A DNA stretch of 64,000 nucleotides from Sphaerospermopsis torques-reginae ITEP-024 (GTDB lineage: Bacteria > Cyanobacteriota > Cyanobacteriia > Cyanobacteriales > Nostocaceae), in NCBI RefSeq assembly GCF_019598945.1, contig NZ_CP080598.1, positions 2,170,001 through 2,234,000 of the forward strand, in the 5' to 3' direction. The position numbers and the translations under genes were made by a program. This document shows, one piece after another, positions 55,115 through 63,783 of this stretch. Under the pieces are notes generated by a model. The model was not told where the DNA came from. It made no database searches and was given only the letters and a program-made list of their open reading frames with translations. Positions within the stretch are counted from its first letter, which is position 1. Each line of letters opens with the position of its first letter.

Positions 55115-56053
55115 ATGGTTTTCTTCAATCAAAACGAACAACTAGAAAATCTCGGTAATGAAATCTTAGAAGCTACTTTTTCTAATTTTCCTAATTTAAA
55201 CCGGGATCAAATTGCTTTAACTTGGGTTGTTTATGATCCTCCTATCCCTGTAAATACTGGTGGTGCTTTGACTCCTGACGCTTTTTGGGGTCATGGTGTG
55301 AGAGGTTTTAATTATCGTGGTGGAGAACGTATTTATCCTGCAAGTGTTGTCAAATTATTTTATTTAGTTGCGGTTCATGAATGGTTAGAAAAAGGCATGA
55401 CTAACACTTCTAAGGAATTAGAACGGGCGTTAAGTGATATGATTATTGAATCCAGCAATGATGCTACGAGTTTAATAGTTGATATTCTCAGCGGTACGAC
55501 TTCTGGACCAGAATTACCTATAGGACCTTTTGAAACTTGGAAATATCAACGCCAAATTATTAACCGTTATTATCAATCCTTGGGTTGGGAAGAAATGACA
55601 AATATTAATGTTTGTCAAAAAACTTGGGGTGATGGTCCTTTTGGGAGGGAAAGGGCGTTTTATGGGGAAATGTTTGAAAATAGAAATATGTTAACAACTA
55701 ATGCCACTGCCAGGTTATTACATAGTATTGTGGGAGGTGTGGCGGTTTCCAGTGGGCGATCGCAACAAATGATGTCTTTACTCAAACGCAGTCTTAACCC
55801 TGATGACTTACCCCAAGATGTGGAAGAAGACCAAGTTACAGGCTTTTTAGGCGGTGGTTTACCCCAAAATAGTCAAATCTGGTCAAAAGCCGGTTGGACA
55901 AGTTCTGTCCGCCATGATGCGGCTTATATTGAATTACCAGATCAGCGTCCTTATTTGTTAGTAGTATTTACAGAAGGGAAAGCACAAGCTAAAAGTCGGG
56001 AAATTTTACCTTTTGTTTCAGGAAAAATTGCCGAAGCTGTGAGCAATTTATAA
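55115..56053 (+). CDS. Class A beta-lactamase-related serine hydrolase
   Basis: 312 aa from ATG 55115 (AAGGA upstream; a TTG nine codons earlier is less likely). SxxK motif is YPASVVKLF (Ser77, Lys80), second motif SSNDAT (SDN-like), and third KAGWTSS (KTG-like). Overall fold is that of class A beta-lactamases/penicillin-binding enzymes, but no signal peptide is seen, so it is probably a cytoplasmic hydrolase or acts on cell-wall fragments. Substrate unknown. Nothing suggests antibiotic resistance. Confidence 0.82.
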   Translation: MVFFNQNEQLENLGNEILEATFSNFPNLNRDQIALTWVVYDPPIPVNTGGALTPDAFWGHGVRGFNYRGGERIYPASVVKLFYLVAVHEWLEKGMTNTSKELERALSDMIIESSNDATSLIVDILSGTTSGPELPIGPFETWKYQRQIINRYYQSLGWEEMTNINVCQKTWGDGPFGRERAFYGEMFENRNMLTTNATARLLHSIVGGVAVSSGRSQQMMSLLKRSLNPDDLPQDVEEDQVTGFLGGGLPQNSQIWSKAGWTSSVRHDAAYIELPDQRPYLLVVFTEGKAQAKSREILPFVSGKIAEAVSNL

Positions 56054-56151
56054 ACATGAAATACATGGTGCGTTAAATGTTCTTAACGCACTCTACTATA
56101 TGAGTGATATTATCAGATGTTGTGTGTGGAAATATCGCTCTTAAATTTAAT

Positions 56152-56763
56152 TTAAAATTTAATCCGCCGATAAATTTCTTTCATGGGAAGTTCTATATTT
56201 AAACTGTGCAGAAAAACTGACTGATCAATATGATCATAAGCTTTCAATTGCCAAAGATGGTTATTTTCTTCTTCCTGTTTATAATACTGCTCAATATAAG
56301 CTTCAGCTTGACTAACTAGCATATATTCACAAAAACTAGGAAGAGAACGATATTTTCTGAATTTATTCCCTCTATCATAACCTTCTGTTGAAGGTGAAAG
56401 AACTTCAATAATTAGGAGAGGATTGAGAATTTCATCCGTGCGATTATTATTAAACTCTGGTTCACCATTAATCACCAGCACATCTGCATAAGTTCCATGA
56501 TTAAAATTAGGAATCCAAACCCGCAAATCACCACCATAAAAACGGAAATCAGTATCCCTTAGTAAAAATCCCAAATAAATTAAAATATTACTAGCGATCG
56601 CACTATGAATTTCTGAACCTCCAGGCATAACAATAATCTCCCCATCGCTGTATTCGTGGCGTTCTTCGGCGGTTTCCTCCATCTCTCTATACTCATCTGG
56701 AGTAAAGTGAGTTTTTGTGATCTCTGGGGTAATAATCGGCGGGTTGGTATTAGCAATAACCAT
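56152..56763 (-). CDS. Uma2 family endonuclease
   Basis: 203 aa. The start at ATG 56763 (or 56766) is set by AGGAGGTGAG immediately upstream; the longer frame to 56823 is spurious. The Uma2 motifs are RHEYSDGEIIVMPGGSEIHS, then VWIPNFNHGTYADVLVINGE and LLIIEVLSPSTEGYDRGNKF with the catalytic-type Glu, and FCEYMLVSQAEAYIEQYY. Predicted nuclease of unknown role, full length. Confidence 0.88.
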   Translation of the reverse strand: MVIANTNPPIITPEITKTHFTPDEYREMEETAEERHEYSDGEIIVMPGGSEIHSAIASNILIYLGFLLRDTDFRFYGGDLRVWIPNFNHGTYADVLVINGEPEFNNNRTDEILNPLLIIEVLSPSTEGYDRGNKFRKYRSLPSFCEYMLVSQAEAYIEQYYKQEEENNHLWQLKAYDHIDQSVFLHSLNIELPMKEIYRRIKF

Positions 56764-56824
56764 CATCTCACCTCCTGAATAATTAGAACTGAAACCATTA
56801 TAACTTACAGCAATAATCAGCATT

Positions 56825-57811
56825 TTAGTCCCTGTGTATATCTACACAAGGTTCTCCTTGACAATGATTAACTTCCACAGAAACATGACCAAGAGACGGA
56901 ATATCTTTGAGGAGATTTTTATAATATTCCGGTGTTTGCGGATAATGGGTAACTAAAGAAATTGTAGCAGCTAAATGATGCTGACCCACATACCAAATAT
57001 GCAAATCTGTAACCCTATTATCAGCATTTTCTTCTATAGCATTAACAATAGCTAACTTGATTTGTTTATCACCTGATCCATCTAATAAAATTAAACCCGT
57101 GTCACTTATCAAACCATAGGACCATTTAGCAATTACCGCAGCACCAACAAATCCCATTGCTGCATCCATCCACACCCAACCCAAAAATTTACCAGCAAAT
57201 AAAGCAATAATCGCAAACACAGAAGTTAGTGCATCTGCCAAAACATGAATATAAGCTGCACGCAAGTTATGATCTTGATGTTCATGATGTTCATGATGTT
57301 CATGATGATGGTGATCATGATGTTCATGATGATGATCATCTGCATGATCATGGTGATGATGATCTTGCAATAAAAAAGCACTAGCTATATTCACAACCAA
57401 ACCAATAATAGCCACACCAATTGCTTCATTAAAGTGAATATTTTGCGGTTCAAACAAGCGCCCCAGTGATTCCATTCCCATCACAAAAGCGATAACTGCA
57501 AGTGCTACAGCACTAGCGAAACCACCCAAAACACTAACTTTTCCTGTACCAAAAGTATACTTGGGATTATTGGCATTATTTCGTGCATATTGATAAGCAA
57601 AAATTGTAATTCCAAAAGCTGCAACATGGGTGGCCATGTGCCAACCATCAGCAAGCAAAGCCATCGAACCAAAAAACGTTCCTGCGGCAATTTCCGCAAC
57701 CATTGTTAATGCAGTGAATAGCATCACAATTTTAGTATTTTTTTCTGCCTGATTTTGATCTACAGAAAAATCGTGAGAATGCTGCCATTGTTCAAGGGTA
57801 TGAATATGCAC
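56825..57811 (-). CDS. dmeF: CDF-family metal exporter, DmeF-like
   Basis: 328 aa from GTG 57811, which has AAGGAG upstream; the longer open frame starts in an STRR. The sequence begins (M)HIHTLEQWQHSHDF, a DmeF hallmark. Six membrane helices include ALLADGWHMATHVAAF and YIHVLADALTSVFAI with the H/D metal sites. A very His-rich cytoplasmic loop (DHHHHDHADDHHHEHHDHHH) and a C-terminal cytoplasmic domain (VTDLHIWYVG) follow. DmeF exports Co2+ and Ni2+; Zn2+ is possible. No DmeR repressor adjacent. Confidence 0.85.
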   Translation of the reverse strand: MHIHTLEQWQHSHDFSVDQNQAEKNTKIVMLFTALTMVAEIAAGTFFGSMALLADGWHMATHVAAFGITIFAYQYARNNANNPKYTFGTGKVSVLGGFASAVALAVIAFVMGMESLGRLFEPQNIHFNEAIGVAIIGLVVNIASAFLLQDHHHHDHADDHHHEHHDHHHHEHHEHHEHQDHNLRAAYIHVLADALTSVFAIIALFAGKFLGWVWMDAAMGFVGAAVIAKWSYGLISDTGLILLDGSGDKQIKLAIVNAIEENADNRVTDLHIWYVGQHHLAATISLVTHYPQTPEYYKNLLKDIPSLGHVSVEVNHCQGEPCVDIHRD

Positions 57812-57838
57812 GGATTTTTTACACTCCTTGTAATAATA

Positions 57839-57866
57839 GGGAACAGGGAACAGGGAACAGGGAACA
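57839..57866. repeat. STRR array, 4 x GGGAACA
   Basis: Four tandem heptamers upstream of the dmeF start; read in reverse they create a false N-terminal extension (MPLPVPCSLFPVPYY) of the dmeF frame. Confidence 0.9.
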
Positions 57867-57939
57867 GGAAGAGGCAAAAATTACATTTTCATTTCTCCTG
57901 CCTTCTGCCTCCTGACTCCTGAATTCTTCTATTTCGAGT

Positions 57940-60900
57940 TTAAAAATCCCTCGCAAATTCTGTCAAGAACTTCAAGGCTTTCAAAATATAACTCGCGCAA
58001 TCTCTGGGTGAAGTGTTGTAAAATTGAGGCCATGCTAAACCTTTATCTTCATCATAGCGATCGCCCCGTTCAGGATTTTTTTCTAACCACGCTAACCGTA
58101 CTGCGTGACCAATTAACACATCTAACACGATATAATCTTGAATTTGTAAATTAGGGTTATTTGCAGCTATAGCTCCTAACTCCATCAACGCTTCCACATT
58201 CACTTGGCGATATTCTGGCGCTTCAATTTTATTGAGTAAATGTTCAATTCTCAAGGCAAAATTTCTTTCACCCGCAGTCATTTCCGAAATCATCACCTCA
58301 CTTTCTAAACGATTCCGTCTTTCTAATTTATCGCCAATCACCAAACCTTTACAATGGTGCATTAACAACCAAACTTGTTTAAAAAAGTCCTTGGGAACTC
58401 GATTTATTGCCCCTTCCGCTTGACGAAATCTCCGCCAATTTTCTGGAGTCACGGCAATTTCTTCTTCACTAATTACAGGTTGCACTACCCAAGCAATATC
58501 ACTTTCTTTTTGCTTGATATGCAGTGATTCTTGTTGACGTAATAAACCACTCACCCCACTATAACTTGTTAAAACTTTTTCCAAACGCAGTTTCACTTCA
58601 TAAGGTGAAAGCTGCATCAGGTGATCATAAGCTTCGTCTTGGGTAACACCTAATTCTTGCGCTAATTCGCTAGTAATTAACAGAATTAAATAACCAACCC
58701 TCAGTGTTAAAAGTCCTTTAAATAAATCAGGATCTGATTTAATTAACACCCCTAAATAAATGAGAATTTCTTGAGTTAAAACCCTGTCTCTGATATCTTC
58801 CCGACAGAAATTATTAATTTTCTCGGCAATTTCATGATGTGATTTTGGTACAATTATTAACGAAGCTTCACTATAAGCCCTACCTACAGCAATTTGTTTA
58901 CCTCTTACCAAAATACTTGTCACCGCATCCGATAAACCAATATCCACCATTTGCCGTAAACCAGCAGCACGACGCACCACCGCCCACAAACCTAAATAAC
59001 CTGCTTTAGTGTAAACTTCATCCAATAAATCACCCACTGTCACACTATAACCATCTTCACCATAACCAGTATCAAAATCCAAACCCTTTAACCGATTTAA
59101 AGTTTGCAGTAATTCAATTTGTTCATAGATATTTTCTGAGGAACGTAAATAACTTAGTAACAAATCTAAGTTAGTTTCGCATTCCATTTGAAATTCTTGA
59201 GTATGTCCCAAGCGCCAATTTTTCTCAGGCTGAGAAACCAAGTAATAACAACGTAATCTCGCATTTTTAACTGGAGGACAGAATAATTCTATATCTGTAA
59301 TAAAATCAATTCTTTGAATTGCCGCAGTCAACATTAATTGATTTAATTTTCCTAACTTTACTGTCACACCACCGCAAACACCATTTTTCAGTTCTTGGAT
59401 TAATGCTAATAATGCATCTGAACCTGTTTCTAGCATCGTGCGAGTAATCATCAATGTCAAAATAGGACGACCTAAATCACTCCAATATTTTTGGATATAA
59501 GCCAATTCTCCCCGAATTTGATCCAGCAGAAAATGATAATCTAGCGTTAAATAAAACTGCTGTGCATCTAAGAAAGCAGGTAAAAATACAACAGTTTGAT
59601 TTTGAATTTTAAATATTCTGGAAGTTGTCAAACTCCGCAACCTTCGCACCGGACGACCTGTTAAACCTAATTGATCATTGCGCCCAATTTGCGTATAAAT
59701 TTCTGATAATTCCCCAGCTTGTCTCACTTGAATAGGTTCTACTTGGTTGGGTGTTTGACTTTCAATGCCATATACTTCTAATTGTGCTTGTACTTCTTCA
59801 TTTTCTGCCAATAAAGCAATTTGTATCATTGCTTCCCGTTTTTTACCCACGCACAAATGTCTACCCAAGGGGTCAATATCACCTACTGCGATTAAACCTT
59901 CACTCAACATTTGCCCCAGAAAATATAAACTTTGCGCCCAAACCAAGGGGATATTTTCATTAGGTAATCTTGTTTGTGAATGGGGATTTAATTTTTCGGC
60001 TTCTATATTTTCCTCTGGTACATAATACAATTCTGGTAATAACTGAAAACCATCTCTTTCTACCAGTAATGCTGCTAACAATTCTTGATATTTTTGCACT
60101 TGTTCCTGGTCTTGACGAAAAATACCATCAAGCACTAAATAAGTGAAAAATAGCGGCCATTCACATTCAATATCCTCAAATTGTTTCAGTTCCCAAGGTT
60201 CATAATGTAACCGATGAGTATCTTCTAAAACTGTTTGATGTCCATCTCTGAGAAAGCGTTTACAGCCATATTTACCAGCTAATTTATTAATAATTTCCTT
60301 ATATGTGCGTTCCCTCAATTGTGCATCTTCAACAGCAAAAGCAGGATAACTAATAATACTCAATAATGCAGCATCAACTTCTTTAGATGCAGACTCTCTT
60401 GGTAATAAAGATTCTAAAGTAATTCTCGCTCTAGAAATTTCATCTGGTAAAACATGAATTACTGATGCTTGACTACCATGCACACCAAATAAATTCAGTC
60501 CATTGATAGCTTCTAGTGCAGCTTTTGCCATTCCTAGAGAACTAGCGTTTAATTCTGCCTTACCATGATTAATTTTATTACCTCGCTCCCAAATCCCATA
60601 ATCTGGTGTGCGGTAAGCTCTACCAATGTAATAAACTAAATTTTGGACAAAGTTAACTTCATCCAAGGTAAAAATAATTGATAAACCTGCTGCTGTCATT
60701 TCTGCTAACATCAGCAAATATATAGATGTGGCATCTAGTTGTAAATGTCCCCATTCATCATCACCAACAACAATATCACCAGTAGCAGTGTTGTATTTGG
60801 CGTGCAGTCCATCTAACAAAGATTGGGTATGTTTAAATTTTTCAACTTTATGCGCCTGTCGCATCATAGCGAAGAGCAAACCACGCATTAATTTAACAAC

Positions 60901-61149
60901 ACTATATTCAAGTTCGTAAGTACGTCCTTGATCATTATCTATTTTTCGGTATGCTAGGGCTAAACCCCAAACTGCCAAAATGCTATAAACATTGTCTCGC
61001 ACCCACGCATCAGTATAATCACCATGAGCGGTAATTGCGGTACTCGCAGGTAACAAACCCGTGATAGGATTTTGACGAGCGAGAATAATGGTTTTGATTT
61101 GTTGGTAGTAGTAATCTAAGCGAGTTGGCAATTCTGTGGGTGTTTTCAT
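57940..61149 (-). CDS. GH15 / phosphorylase-kinase-alpha-like protein
   Basis: 1069 aa. The N-terminus LDYYYQQIKTIILARQNPIT, GLLPAS, YTDAWVRDNVYSILAVWGLA matches the phosphorylase b kinase regulatory subunit/GH15-like (alpha/alpha)6 barrel. Further segments are VVGDDEWGHLQLDATSIYLL and WPLFFTYLVLDGIFR. The C-terminal 400 residues match the PHK-type helical extension (LWAVVRRAAGLRQMVDIGLS). Eukaryotic homologues regulate glycogen breakdown; the bacterial role is unknown, but a glucan hydrolase or regulator of glycogen use is plausible. No signal peptide. The upstream region is long and AT-rich. Confidence 0.85.
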   Translation of the reverse strand: MKTPTELPTRLDYYYQQIKTIILARQNPITGLLPASTAITAHGDYTDAWVRDNVYSILAVWGLALAYRKIDNDQGRTYELEYSVVKLMRGLLFAMMRQAHKVEKFKHTQSLLDGLHAKYNTATGDIVVGDDEWGHLQLDATSIYLLMLAEMTAAGLSIIFTLDEVNFVQNLVYYIGRAYRTPDYGIWERGNKINHGKAELNASSLGMAKAALEAINGLNLFGVHGSQASVIHVLPDEISRARITLESLLPRESASKEVDAALLSIISYPAFAVEDAQLRERTYKEIINKLAGKYGCKRFLRDGHQTVLEDTHRLHYEPWELKQFEDIECEWPLFFTYLVLDGIFRQDQEQVQKYQELLAALLVERDGFQLLPELYYVPEENIEAEKLNPHSQTRLPNENIPLVWAQSLYFLGQMLSEGLIAVGDIDPLGRHLCVGKKREAMIQIALLAENEEVQAQLEVYGIESQTPNQVEPIQVRQAGELSEIYTQIGRNDQLGLTGRPVRRLRSLTTSRIFKIQNQTVVFLPAFLDAQQFYLTLDYHFLLDQIRGELAYIQKYWSDLGRPILTLMITRTMLETGSDALLALIQELKNGVCGGVTVKLGKLNQLMLTAAIQRIDFITDIELFCPPVKNARLRCYYLVSQPEKNWRLGHTQEFQMECETNLDLLLSYLRSSENIYEQIELLQTLNRLKGLDFDTGYGEDGYSVTVGDLLDEVYTKAGYLGLWAVVRRAAGLRQMVDIGLSDAVTSILVRGKQIAVGRAYSEASLIIVPKSHHEIAEKINNFCREDIRDRVLTQEILIYLGVLIKSDPDLFKGLLTLRVGYLILLITSELAQELGVTQDEAYDHLMQLSPYEVKLRLEKVLTSYSGVSGLLRQQESLHIKQKESDIAWVVQPVISEEEIAVTPENWRRFRQAEGAINRVPKDFFKQVWLLMHHCKGLVIGDKLERRNRLESEVMISEMTAGERNFALRIEHLLNKIEAPEYRQVNVEALMELGAIAANNPNLQIQDYIVLDVLIGHAVRLAWLEKNPERGDRYDEDKGLAWPQFYNTSPRDCASYILKALKFLTEFARDF

Positions 61150-61565
61150 AGTTTGTCAGTAAAGTTATAAATCAATTATACTCTGTAACTGTGACGTAAA
61201 CTTATCTTTTCAAGCAATAAATTAACTGGGAAATCATGAGGAAATTACAGATCATAACCAGTTGTTATTTATATATGATTTATATATGATTTATATATTA
61301 TTGTATGGGTAACTAAATTGTGCTTTCAGTAAGTATATCTAATAATTTCCAATGACAAAATTATTTGCCACATTGTTCAAATCTTCATGATATTTCCAGC
61401 TATTTTTCTGAAATTTAAGCTTTTCTTTGTTATTATAAAGAAAAGAGAAAAAACACTCACTCAAGGCAATCGAAACCACAACCAACTTCAAAAACATCTT
61501 TCTATTATATACATCAACTGCCTTGAAGACCAGAAAAATTTGTAACAGACAAGAGAGGATATGTT
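61150..61565. other. Intergenic region with long leader of the 44-aa gene
   Basis: 416 bp. It holds three tandem ATTTATATATG units (about 61268-61298). A TTATAAAG -10-like box lies near 61432-61439. An 8-bp inverted repeat TCAAGGCA (61461-61468) / TGCCTTGA (61519-61526) would form a leader hairpin 40 bp before the small ORF. No further gene. Confidence 0.5.
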
Positions 61566-61700
61566 ATGTGTTTACGTTACAATGAAAACCACGCTCCTTT
61601 GCTCAAAGTAGTTTACTCCCAAGTAAAAGTTAATGGCAAAACTGAATTAGTACCCTTAGAACTATATGCTGATGGTTCGCTTAAACGCGGTAAGTCTTGA
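61566..61700 (+). CDS. Small protein, 44 aa
   Basis: 44 aa: MCLRYNENHAPLLKVVYSQV, then KVNGKTELVPLELYADGSLK and RGKS. A GAGAGGATATGTT ribosome-binding region precedes ATG 61566 (another ATG five bases upstream is out of frame). The sequence alternates hydrophobic and polar residues and looks like a small beta-rich polypeptide, possibly conserved in Nostocales. It has an isolated transcription unit: a long structured leader before and a strong terminator after. Function unknown. Confidence 0.65.
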   Translation: MCLRYNENHAPLLKVVYSQVKVNGKTELVPLELYADGSLKRGKS

Positions 61701-61813
61701 GTTAAAATCAAACAAGAGTATTCCAGTACCGATGATCGTATATTGCCCCAAGGTTATTTTTCCCAAGTGAATTAATTAATTTATGGATATAGAGTCTGTT
61801 TTTTCCAAGTGCT

Positions 61814-61850
61814 AACCCCCCTGACATTTTCCGTTTGGGGGGTTTAAATT
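61814..61850 (+). terminator. Terminator after the 44-aa gene
   Basis: 8-bp stem AACCCCCC / GGGGGGTT with loop TGACATTTTCCGTTT, followed by TAAATTTGTTT. The U-run is interrupted but the stem is very stable. Confidence 0.7.
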
Positions 61851-61881
61851 TGTTTGGGGGTGTAGGGGAGAATAATAACCC

Positions 61882-61951
61882 ACCAATTACCAATTACCAA
61901 TTACCAATTACCAATTACCAATTACCAATCACCAATCACCAATTACCAATG
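61882..61951. repeat. STRR array, 10 x ACCAATT/ACCAATC
   Basis: Ten heptamers, seven ACCAATT, two ACCAATC and a terminal ACCAATG, between the terminator and the mazEF operon. Confidence 0.9.
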
Positions 61952-62030
61952 ACAAATTTACAGTTCCTAATGGATGCTGAAAACGATATCATATAAGGCA
62001 TCACTTCAGACATCACAGACTGAACGCGCC

Positions 62031-62306
62031 ATGAAAGTAGAAACTATTCGCACGACGTTAACGATCCCGAAAGAATTGTTAGAAGCGACTGATAAAGCTG
62101 TGTTAGAGGGGAAAGCCAAAAGTAGGAATGAGTTTGTGGTGCAAGCTTTGAAGCGGGAACTAGCAGCACAAAGACGAGCCGAAATAGATGCCGCTTTAGC
62201 GGAAATGACGAGAGATCCAGATTATCAAGCGGAAGTTTTAAGAATGGAGGCGGAATTTGCTACGGCTCAATGGGAGGCGTTGCAGCTAGGGGAATCTCCA
62301 CGATGA
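62031..62306 (+). CDS. Ribbon-helix-helix antitoxin (MazE-type partner)
   Basis: 91 aa from ATG 62031. RHH domain: ETIRTTLTIPKELLEATDKA, VLEGKAKSRNEFVVQALKRE. The long acidic C-terminus (EIDAALAEMTRDPDYQAEVL) binds the toxin. Its stop overlaps the mazF start (ATGA). The longer upstream frame to 61974 lacks a ribosome binding site and is not used. Confidence 0.88.
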   Translation: MKVETIRTTLTIPKELLEATDKAVLEGKAKSRNEFVVQALKRELAAQRRAEIDAALAEMTRDPDYQAEVLRMEAEFATAQWEALQLGESPR

Positions 62307-62671
62307 GAAGGGGTGAAGTGTACGATGCGCGTCTAGAAATGACTGAAGGTTCAGAACAAGGAGGAACTCGCCCCGTAATTATTGTCAGTCGTGACGTAAT
62401 TAATTTATCTAGCCCAGTTGTTTTGGCAGTACCTTGCACGACTTATCAAACCGGCAAGCGGGTTTACCCCACTCAAGTTTTAATTTTAGCACCAGATGGC
62501 GGACTCAGAAAAGACTCGATCGCAATGGCAGATCAGGTGCGGGTATTATCTAAAACGCGCTTTTTGCGATTACGAGGTGTACTTTCTGACGCAGTAATGG
62601 CACATCTAGCACAGGCTTTATTAATCGCTTTGGATCTACCAGGGGAAGTAGATATAGCAGGTGACAGGTGA
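62303..62671 (+). CDS. mazF: MazF/PemK-family mRNA-interferase toxin
   Basis: 122 aa. MRRGEVYDARLEMTEGSEQG-GTRPVIIVSRD is the classic PemK/MazF N-terminus. VLAVPCTTYQ and DSIAMADQVRVLSKTRFLRL follow. MazF toxins cut mRNA at short sequences. The last codons (AGDR-stop) lie inside an AGGTGAC heptamer array (62659-62686), which supplies the TGA stop. Confidence 0.9.
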   Translation: MRRGEVYDARLEMTEGSEQGGTRPVIIVSRDVINLSSPVVLAVPCTTYQTGKRVYPTQVLILAPDGGLRKDSIAMADQVRVLSKTRFLRLRGVLSDAVMAHLAQALLIALDLPGEVDIAGDR

Positions 62672-62765
62672 CAGGTGACAGGTGACAGCAAGAAGGGAAT
62701 AGGGAAGAAGATTTTAGATTGGAATTGACAAAAACAATCCAAAATCCAAAATCCAAAATCCAAAA
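62659..62765. repeat. STRR arrays AGGTGAC x4 and CCAAAAT
   Basis: AGGTGAC heptamers at 62659-62686 overlap the mazF 3' end; AATCCAAA units at about 62737-62765 follow. The order mirrors that before the HAD gene at 36.6 kb. Confidence 0.9.
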
Positions 62766-62797
62766 TAAAAAAGTCCAGTCTCCTGTTGTCATAAAAT

Positions 62798-62831
62798 ATG
62801 TGGAGACACGAATTTAATCATGTCCCCACAT
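62798..62831 (-). terminator. Hairpin downstream of the petN operon
   Basis: 11-bp arms ATGTGGGGACA / TGTCTCCACAT with one mismatch, loop TGATTAAATTCG, then ATTTTATG on the minus strand; 34 bp after the stop of the 53-aa gene. It is probably the transcript end. Confidence 0.7.
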
Positions 62832-62864
62832 AAAGCTTTGTATGTGTTTGTATGGGCTGTAAAA

Positions 62865-63026
62865 TCAGCGCCGTTTGGCAGTGCTGCGTTTAAGTTCACG
62901 GGTTTCGTCTTCTCGACGACGGCGATCGCGCCAATCTGCCAAGGTTAAATAAACTACACCACCTGTAACTCCTACTAGCAGCACTAGGGCAACTATAGCC
63001 AAAATACTCAGTAATGGACTTTCCAC
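62865..63026 (-). CDS. 53-aa single-helix membrane protein, downstream of petN
   Basis: 53 aa starting at GTG 63026 with AGAGG five bases upstream. One membrane helix (LLSILAIVALVLLVGVTGGV) is followed by a highly charged tail (ADWRDRRRREDETRELKRST). It lies 7 bp after petN on the same strand, so it is almost certainly co-transcribed. The basic tail would face the cytoplasm/stroma side. Not recognised; possibly an uncharacterised cytochrome b6f- or thylakoid-associated small protein. Confidence 0.7.
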   Translation of the reverse strand: MESPLLSILAIVALVLLVGVTGGVVYLTLADWRDRRRREDETRELKRSTAKRR

Positions 63027-63033
63027 GATGCCT

Positions 63034-63120
63034 CTAGAGTCCGTTGCGTCCCCAGACTACCATAGAAATCGACCAAGTGAACACAACCAAAAGTGATACC
63101 CAACCTAGTGTCAAAATCAT
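63034..63120 (-). CDS. petN: Cytochrome b6f complex subunit PetN
   Basis: 28 aa: [20 protein letters not shown], then VVWGRNGL. This is virtually the canonical PetN sequence, a single transmembrane helix needed for assembly and stability of the cytochrome b6f complex. It is one residue shorter at the N-terminus than the 29-aa form I recall. First gene of a two-gene unit, divergent from the 63.2-kb membrane-protein gene. Confidence 0.93.
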   Translation of the reverse strand: MILTLGWVSLLVVFTWSISMVVWGRNGL

Positions 63121-63221
63121 AGTTCTACTTTTCAAATAATTGCAAAAGGTTTCTAATGTTTATCATACCGGGAAAAGGCGGTAGATTGTTCATTGGTGTT
63201 TACAGAAGGCTGGCCAGGTTT

Positions 63222-63734
63222 ATGGAACTCATGCAAGAAAGGTTAGAATCTGTCAAAGCAGGTGTCATTGGTAGTTTATCCGTTGGTTCTGCTTTCTTAG
63301 TCACGACAGTTGTTAATGGGTTGTTGCTAAAGCAGTATTTTCCTATACTGAATATTAATCAAGGTTCGTCAATTGATTTACAAATAATTAATTTACAAAT
63401 TTCACAAATATCACAAATAATTAATTCACAAATTAATTTACAATTTATACTTAGTGCTGTAATTGCAGGTTTTTCCGGTTTTCTATTTGGTGTCACCTAT
63501 CGCTATATCATCAGAGTAGATAAAAATAGTCACCTCAAATCTGGTGCGGTATTTGCTTTTGGTTTAGTACGCGGATTAACTCAAATAGAATTTGGTTGGA
63601 GTTTTAATAATGCAATTTTGCCTTTTTTAATTTTAGCCGCAGAGAGTATTTTCTGGTTTGCCTTAGCAGTTACTTTTCTCGATCTTGCTATTTCTCTAAC
63701 TTGGTTAAAACCATTTATAGGAAATAGGGAATAG
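63222..63734 (+). CDS. Conserved membrane protein, about 170 aa
   Basis: Start uncertain: ATG 63222 (MELMQERLESVKAGVIGSLS) is preferred; an in-frame ATG at 63156 would add 22 residues. Four membrane helices (SVGSAFLVTTVVNGLLL, FILSAVIAGFSGFLFGVTYR, FAFGLVRGLTQIEFG, ILPFLILAAESIFWFALAVT). The region between helices 1 and 2 is a Gln/Ile/Asn repeat (LQIINLQISQISQIINSQIN) encoded by an ACAAATAATTAATT-type repeat, probably a strain-variable insertion. Widespread in cyanobacteria as I recall, function unknown. Confidence 0.7.
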   Translation: MELMQERLESVKAGVIGSLSVGSAFLVTTVVNGLLLKQYFPILNINQGSSIDLQIINLQISQISQIINSQINLQFILSAVIAGFSGFLFGVTYRYIIRVDKNSHLKSGAVFAFGLVRGLTQIEFGWSFNNAILPFLILAAESIFWFALAVTFLDLAISLTWLKPFIGNRE

Positions 63735-63783
63735 TTAAATAATTTCTTCCCAATCACCAATCAACAATCACCAATCAAATTAA

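Noticed and set aside
57812-57877. 22-residue N-terminal extension of the DmeF-like exporter
   Set aside because: It is translation of the GGGAACA heptamer array; GTG 57811 has a good ribosome binding site and gives the family N-terminus.
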